Positions 7,166 through 10,084 of a stretch of 10,084 nt of DNA are shown piece after piece. Location of the stretch: NCBI GenBank assembly GCA_002426885.1, contig DINU01000023.1:1-10084 (forward strand), read 5' to 3'. This DNA comes from Patescibacteria group bacterium UBA5532 (lineage in GTDB: Bacteria > Patescibacteriota > Gracilibacteria > BD1-5 > UBA2023). The notes under the pieces are model-generated. The model saw only the letters and a list, made by a program, of their open reading frames with translations. It ran no database searches and had not been told where the DNA came from. The position numbers and the translations under genes are program-made. Each line of letters starts with the position of its first letter. Within the stretch, counting starts at the first letter, position 1.

Positions 7166-7351
7166 CCGCCTCGTACATCAGGAGCTCATACTCGCGGTGG
7201 AACAACGCTGAATTTCGAAAAAGAATCGAAAACAAGACTCAAAGAAACAAGCTATAGCCTTGTCAGTACTGCGCGAAAGTGAGAATCCCATCGAAAGATG
7301 CGGAAAAAGTCGAATTTTCCAAAGAGCATCAAAACGAAAAAAAAGAATTTT

Positions 7352-7379
7352 TTGCTTTTCCACAGTATTTCTATACAAT
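7352..7379 (+). promoter_or_regulatory. Likely rpsO promoter
   Basis: TTGCTT (7352-7357), a 16-base spacer and TACAAT (7374-7379), predicting a start near 7386 and a leader of about 50 bases before rpsO. Confidence 0.5.
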
Positions 7380-7409
7380 ACGTCGGCGTTCTGGTGTATT
7401 TTCCGGATC

Positions 7410-7430
7410 GTATTTTATCCTTAAAAATAC
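7410..7430 (+). promoter_or_regulatory. Hairpin in the rpsO leader
   Basis: GTATTTT (7410-7416) pairs perfectly with AAAATAC (7424-7430) around a seven-base loop, ending six bases before the rpsO ATG. S15 represses its own mRNA in several bacteria through varied leader structures, so an autoregulatory operator is possible, but the stem is short and AT-rich. Confidence 0.35.
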
Positions 7431-7436
7431 TTCTCT

Positions 7437-7700
7437 ATGGAAAGAAAAGAGAAAAAGGCGCTCATCTCAGAGTATGCCACTCATAAGGGAGACACTGGGT
7501 CTCCAGAAGTTCAGATCGCGATATTGACACACCGTATCGAATCTCTGAAAGAACATCTGAATGTTCATAAAAAAGATAACCACTCTCGCCGTGGGATCGT
7601 CATGATGGTCGCAAAACGCCGAAAACTCCTCGACTACCTGAAGCGGATCGAAGTCTCTCGCTATGAGACGATCATCGAGAAGCTCGGACTCAGAAAATAA
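7437..7700 (+). CDS. rpsO: 30S ribosomal protein S15
   Basis: An 87-aa protein of exactly the family's usual length, without internal TGA, stop TAA. Signature blocks 'HKGDTGSPEVQIAILTHRI', 'HKKDNHSRRG', 'KRRKLLDYLKR' and 'YETIIEKLGLRK' identify S15, which binds the central domain of 16S rRNA early in 30S assembly. The start is set by 'MERKEKKALI' behind the leader hairpin. There is no SD; the ATG follows TTCTCT. It is monocistronic between its own promoter and a strong terminator. Confidence 0.98.
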   Translation: MERKEKKALISEYATHKGDTGSPEVQIAILTHRIESLKEHLNVHKKDNHSRRGIVMMVAKRRKLLDYLKRIEVSRYETIIEKLGLRK

Positions 7701-7718
7701 TCAAGAATATACTCATAC

Positions 7719-7745
7719 AGTTCCCCTTCGTGGGGAACTTTTTTT
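7719..7745 (+). terminator. Rho-independent terminator of rpsO
   Basis: AGTTCCCC (7719-7726) pairs with GGGGAACT (7732-7739) around loop TTCGT, directly followed by a run of seven Ts. It begins 18 bases after the rpsO stop. Confidence 0.93.
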
Positions 7746-7796
7746 ATATGCGAAAATGTTAGACTCCCCACACGGAGTCGAATCTTCAGATTTCAC

Positions 7797-7823
7797 TTGA
7801 AAGAAAACGAATTCTCATATAAT
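7797..7823 (+). promoter_or_regulatory. Candidate promoter of the rhomboid operon
   Basis: A consensus TATAAT (7818-7823) lies 58 bases before the rhomboid start. The best -35 is TTGAAA (7797-7802) at a short 15-base spacing, so the -10 is the stronger half of this call. A short hairpin (GACTCC 7762-7767 with GGAGTC 7774-7779) lies upstream, without a T run. Confidence 0.5.
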
Positions 7824-7881
7824 CGAATACAGACTCGAAAGGTACGAAAAAATATTTATTTGTTCTGAAAATCGTCACGCT

Positions 7882-8451
7882 ATGTTTCCTGGATTTTACC
7901 CGACACGATTTTTTTCTCATCTTCTCATCCTCATCTGTGTGCTCATGACAGGTATCTCGACTTTTGTACCGAATCTCGAAATGTATGGCATGAGTGGGTT
8001 TTTTCTTTCGACCAGAGATTATGGACAATTTCTGCTTCAGCTGATTTTCTTTCAGTTTTTACATGGTGGTATTTTTCATCTCGTTATGAACTCGTACTTC
8101 CTGTATCAGGTCGGACCTGAAGTAGAGATGCGCATGAGCCCGTCACAATTTCGTCTCTTTTTCGTCTTGAATACGATATTTACCACTGGAGCACTTCTCA
8201 TCTTCGCGCCGAATGTGAGCACGATCGGGATCAGTGGCTTCGCGATGGCGATCCTTACGTATCTCTATGTGGATCTGCTCTCCGTCCGACACCCATGAGC
8301 GAGCTCGATCGGACTTTTTCTGGTTTTGAATATTATCATCGGATTCTCGCCGGGTATTAGCCTGACAGGACATGCTTCTGGAGCGATCTTCTGACTTCTT
8401 TGGTGGTATGTTACGAAAAAATGAGTCCATCAGTTTCTCCGCGCACATTAA
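7882..8451 (+). CDS. Rhomboid family intramembrane serine protease
   Basis: A 189-aa protein (TAA 8449-8451) with TGA(Gly) at codons 139, 171 and 181. Six hydrophobic segments carry the rhomboid signatures in order: 'HGGIFHLVMNSYFLYQVG' (H61, H66, N70), the nucleophile motif 'GISGFAMAIL' (Ser118), and the catalytic histidine in 'LTGHASGAIF' (His164) followed by G (TGA). The Ser-His dyad is therefore complete. Rhomboids cut membrane proteins within or near transmembrane helices; the substrate here is unknown. The length fits minimal six-helix bacterial rhomboids. It is followed after 19 bases by the M23 peptidase gene, probably in one transcript. With a standard code it would be truncated before the catalytic His. 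Confidence 0.9.
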
Positions 8452-8470
8452 ATCTTTTATCTTTTCTCTG

Positions 8471-9382
8471 ATGCGAAAAATCCTTTCTCTCCTTCTCGGC
8501 AGTATCCTCTTTTTTTCTCCGCTTTTTGTCTCTGCTGAGGCGAGTCCGTCAGATTGTGAGACGCATTTTTCGGATATTCTTTCGCAGTCATTCCTTCCGA
8601 CGGAGCGGATTTTTATCTCGAATAATTTTTTCCTCGTAAAAAAACAGGCCGAGCTCACGACGACGATCGCACAATTCGCAGATGACATCCAGTCGTACTC
8701 CGGAATCTGTAGTACAGTGTATCAGAATATTCTCCGGAGTCGACTCATGAATATGCAGAAAATGAATGAGACGATCGGGAAAACACTCGAGTTCCGAAGA
8801 AATCCCATCTATCATATTCCTGTCCTCGGCGGATATATAAATCCTTCATTTACGGCGCTTCCGAACGCAAGTCGAAGCTATCGTGCGAGCTCAACAGATG
8901 GGATTCATCATGGGATTGATTTCTACGGAAATTATGGGACGTCGGTGATCTCTGCATCTGATGGCGTCGTGATCCGCATCGTCAGTGGATTTCAGACGTC
9001 GTGGTTCGATCGGATTACGACAGGTGCGAATCTCTCGGAGCTCGAAAAATCGAAAAATCTCGATGTTTACCGTGGAAATCAAGTCTGGATACTTGCGCCA
9101 GATGGGACAATCGCGACATATGCACATCTGAGTGAACTGAGTGATACTCTCTTCGTCGGGAAAGCAGTCGCGATCGGAGAAACACTCGGAAAAATCTGAG
9201 TCTCCGGTGTTCCATGAGCATCGACATATCGAAACTACCATCTTCATTTTGAGATGTACGAGACGAATGAGTATGATGTTTTTCCGACGATAGAAAATAT
9301 TCATCTCTGGAACTGGAAGTGGCGATATACTCCTTCATCTGAGCTTCGAGAGCGTATTTTTACCTTTTTCTGACAGAAATAG
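8471..9382 (+). CDS. Exported M23 (LytM-type) metallopeptidase
   Basis: A 303-aa protein (TAG 9380-9382) with TGA(Gly) at codons 243, 249 and 301. It has a signal peptide 'MRKILSLLLGSILFFSPLF' cut near 'VSAEA', which decides the start at 8471 over the in-frame ATG at 8372 inside the rhomboid gene. A helical region (25-115) with two cysteines (33, 79) precedes the peptidase domain (about 120-275). Zinc ligands are visible: H146 and D150 in 'HHGIDFYG', and H259 in 'YHLHFEM' (H257 and H259 form HxH); H219 sits in 'TYAHLSEL'. The TGAs supply glycines of the 'GKIGVSGVPGAS' turn before HLHFE. M23 enzymes cleave peptidoglycan peptide cross-links. Its partners suggest envelope remodelling; whether the substrate is its own wall or a host's is open. 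Confidence 0.92.
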
Positions 9383-9383
9383 C

Positions 9384-9917
9384 ATGACTGAAAAAATCTG
9401 GTGAATTTTCCTGATTCTCATACTCTCAGCACTTCTCTTCTATACGCTCAAGATGCGATCGTTCGCACCGTGGCTCCCGACACGACGACGTGATATTCAG
9501 AGATGCATATCACTCCTCGGACTGACGGAAAATGATATACTCTATGAGCTCGGAAGTGGTGATGGACGTGTCGCGTATGCTCTTGCCGAAGCGACTCCCG
9601 CGAGGATTATCGGAGTCGAGCTCTTTCCACCTCTCGTCTGGATCGCACGTGTACGAGGATTTTTCAGAAAGGGACGGAGACCACTCCTCCTTCAGAAAGA
9701 TATTTTTACCCTGGACTTCTCGGATGCGACGCATATCTATCTTTTCGGTATGCCGGAGTCGCTTCGTGGAAAACTGACAGAAAAGTTCCGAAAATCACTC
9801 CGTCCCGGGACAAAAATCATTTCGTATATGTATCCCTATCCCGATCTCACTCTGATCACAGAGGATCGCGGAATCAGTGGAAGAGAAAATCCCTTTTTCC
9901 TCTATACACTCTCATAG
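9384..9917 (+). CDS. Membrane-anchored class I SAM-dependent methyltransferase
   Basis: A 177-aa protein (ATG 9384, TAG 9915-9917) with one TGA(Gly, codon 7) inside its N-terminal membrane helix (residues about 5-23). Motif I 'YELGSGDGRVAYALAE' (55-62) and the acidic ribose-binding end of strand 2 'IGVELFPP' (E79) define a Rossmann SAM-binding fold; 'THIYLFGMPESLRGKLTEKF' and 'PGTKIISYMYP' follow as strands 4 and 5. The N-terminal helix plus '(D/E)LGSGDGR' and the strand layout resemble FAM173/ATPSCKMT-type protein lysine methyltransferases, but the substrate is inferred only. It begins one base after the M23 stop, so coupling is likely. The start at 9384 is preferred over 9453 because it adds the helix and tight spacing. 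Confidence 0.85.
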
Positions 9918-9950
9918 AAGTCGCACATGTGGAAAAATGTGCGATTTTTT
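9918..9950 (+). terminator. Rho-independent terminator
   Basis: TCGCACAT (9921-9928) pairs with ATGTGCGA (9937-9944) around an eight-base loop, followed by six Ts; A-rich bases 9918-9920 can extend the stem against the T run. It starts directly after the methyltransferase stop. Confidence 0.92.
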
Positions 9951-9977
9951 GCATTCGAGAAAAATATATGCTACTAT
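9949..9977 (+). promoter_or_regulatory. Promoter of the last gene, pilin-promoter type
   Basis: TTGCAT (9949-9954), a 17-base spacer and TACTAT (9972-9977) with a TGC extended -10. The spacer end and -10 share AAAATATATGCTAC with the pilin operon promoter at 2262-2290. The -35 overlaps the T run of the preceding terminator. The predicted start is near 9984, about 21 bases before the ATG. Confidence 0.65.
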
Positions 9978-10004
9978 ATCCGTGTTATTTTCTTAATTCT
10001 TTCT

Positions 10005-10084
10005 ATGAACACCCTTCAGAAAATCGGATATGTATCTTTCTGACTTCTTATGTCAGCATCGCAGACACTCGCTGCGACAAGCTC
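10005..10084 (+). CDS. Exported protein, 5' end only
   Basis: ATG at 10005 opens a frame that continues past the window edge; 26 residues are visible, with one TGA(Gly, codon 13). They form a signal peptide: 'MNTLQKIGYVSF', G, 'LLMSASQTLAATS', with a likely cut after ALA-type 'TLAA'. Nothing of the mature protein can be seen. The promoter shared with the pilin-like operon and the similar short leader suggest it could be another pilin-like subunit, but this is only inference. Confidence 0.7.

Larger units (their letters stand above)
7023..7436. other. Intergenic region with degenerate repeats and rpsO promoter
   Basis: No convincing gene. A 154-codon table-25 frame (7022-7486) crosses it but overlaps rpsO by 50 bases, and its product is a Ser/Arg-rich string without family features. 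The first half holds two degenerate palindromic elements (7037-7085, 7137-7165). A near-repeat of GCTGAATTT followed by an A-rich stretch occurs at 7024 and at 7209. The last 85 bases hold the likely rpsO promoter and leader hairpin. Confidence 0.5.

Noticed and set aside
7022..7486. A 154-codon table-25 frame between hrcA and rpsO.
   Set aside because: It overlaps rpsO by 50 bases, runs across palindromic repeats and a likely promoter, and encodes a Ser/Arg-rich string without recognisable domains.
8372..8470. Upstream in-frame start of the M23 peptidase gene at 8372.
   Set aside because: It would overlap the rhomboid gene by 80 bases and put 33 residues before a clear signal peptide.
204..10084. 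TGA as tryptophan (table 4), or many pseudogenes with premature stops.
   Set aside because: TGA sites align with conserved glycines, not Trp, and frames are otherwise intact in every gene, including essential ones.
1..10084. CRISPR arrays, tRNA or rRNA genes, insertion sequences.
   Set aside because: No regularly spaced repeats, cloverleaf, rRNA motifs or transposase frames were seen on either strand.

Overview
The window reads as a genome fragment of a Candidate Phyla Radiation bacterium of the Gracilibacteria/Absconditabacteria (BD1-5/SR1) type. UGA is not a stop here but glycine (translation table 25). Nearly every conserved gene is cut by in-frame TGA in the standard code and becomes full length when TGA is read through. 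I count about 29 such codons in 12 genes, and in recognisable families they fall on conserved glycines: the SecG 'SKG' motif, the LLTFGLF motif of a holin-like family, the 'LKEG..WSD' motif of a peptide-binding protein, the C-terminal 'LGSLKMDY' of HrcA, and glycine-rich turns of the M23 and rhomboid proteins. All 15 genes whose end lies in the window stop at TAA or TAG. All coding coordinates below use table 25.

Layout. Positions 204-2233 (minus strand) hold one tight operon driven by a strong promoter at 2262-2290. It encodes four small exported two-helix proteins resembling CPR type IV secretion-system pilins, then an unknown gene in two frames joined by a dnaX-like slippery heptamer. Divergently, from 2335, runs a holin-like membrane protein, SecG, a large membrane-anchored family 5 solute-binding protein with an apparent inserted Ig-like domain, and a polytopic membrane protein (to 6140). 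A consensus promoter at 6149-6177 then starts a short hrcA whose predicted transcript is leaderless, followed by a 41-codon ORF. A roughly 410-base gap (7023-7436) holds degenerate palindromic repeats. rpsO follows (7437-7700), closed by a textbook terminator.

The last block (7882-9917) is a compact run of a rhomboid protease, an exported M23 peptidase and a membrane-anchored SAM methyltransferase, ended by another clear terminator. After it, a promoter closely matching that of the pilin operon drives a new exported protein cut off by the window edge.

The overall theme is the cell envelope and secretion: pilin-like subunits, the Sec accessory subunit, peptide capture, wall cleavage and intramembrane proteolysis, with two housekeeping genes (hrcA, rpsO). 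Shine-Dalgarno sequences are essentially absent; starts sit behind short pyrimidine-rich stretches or, for hrcA, at the predicted transcript 5' end.
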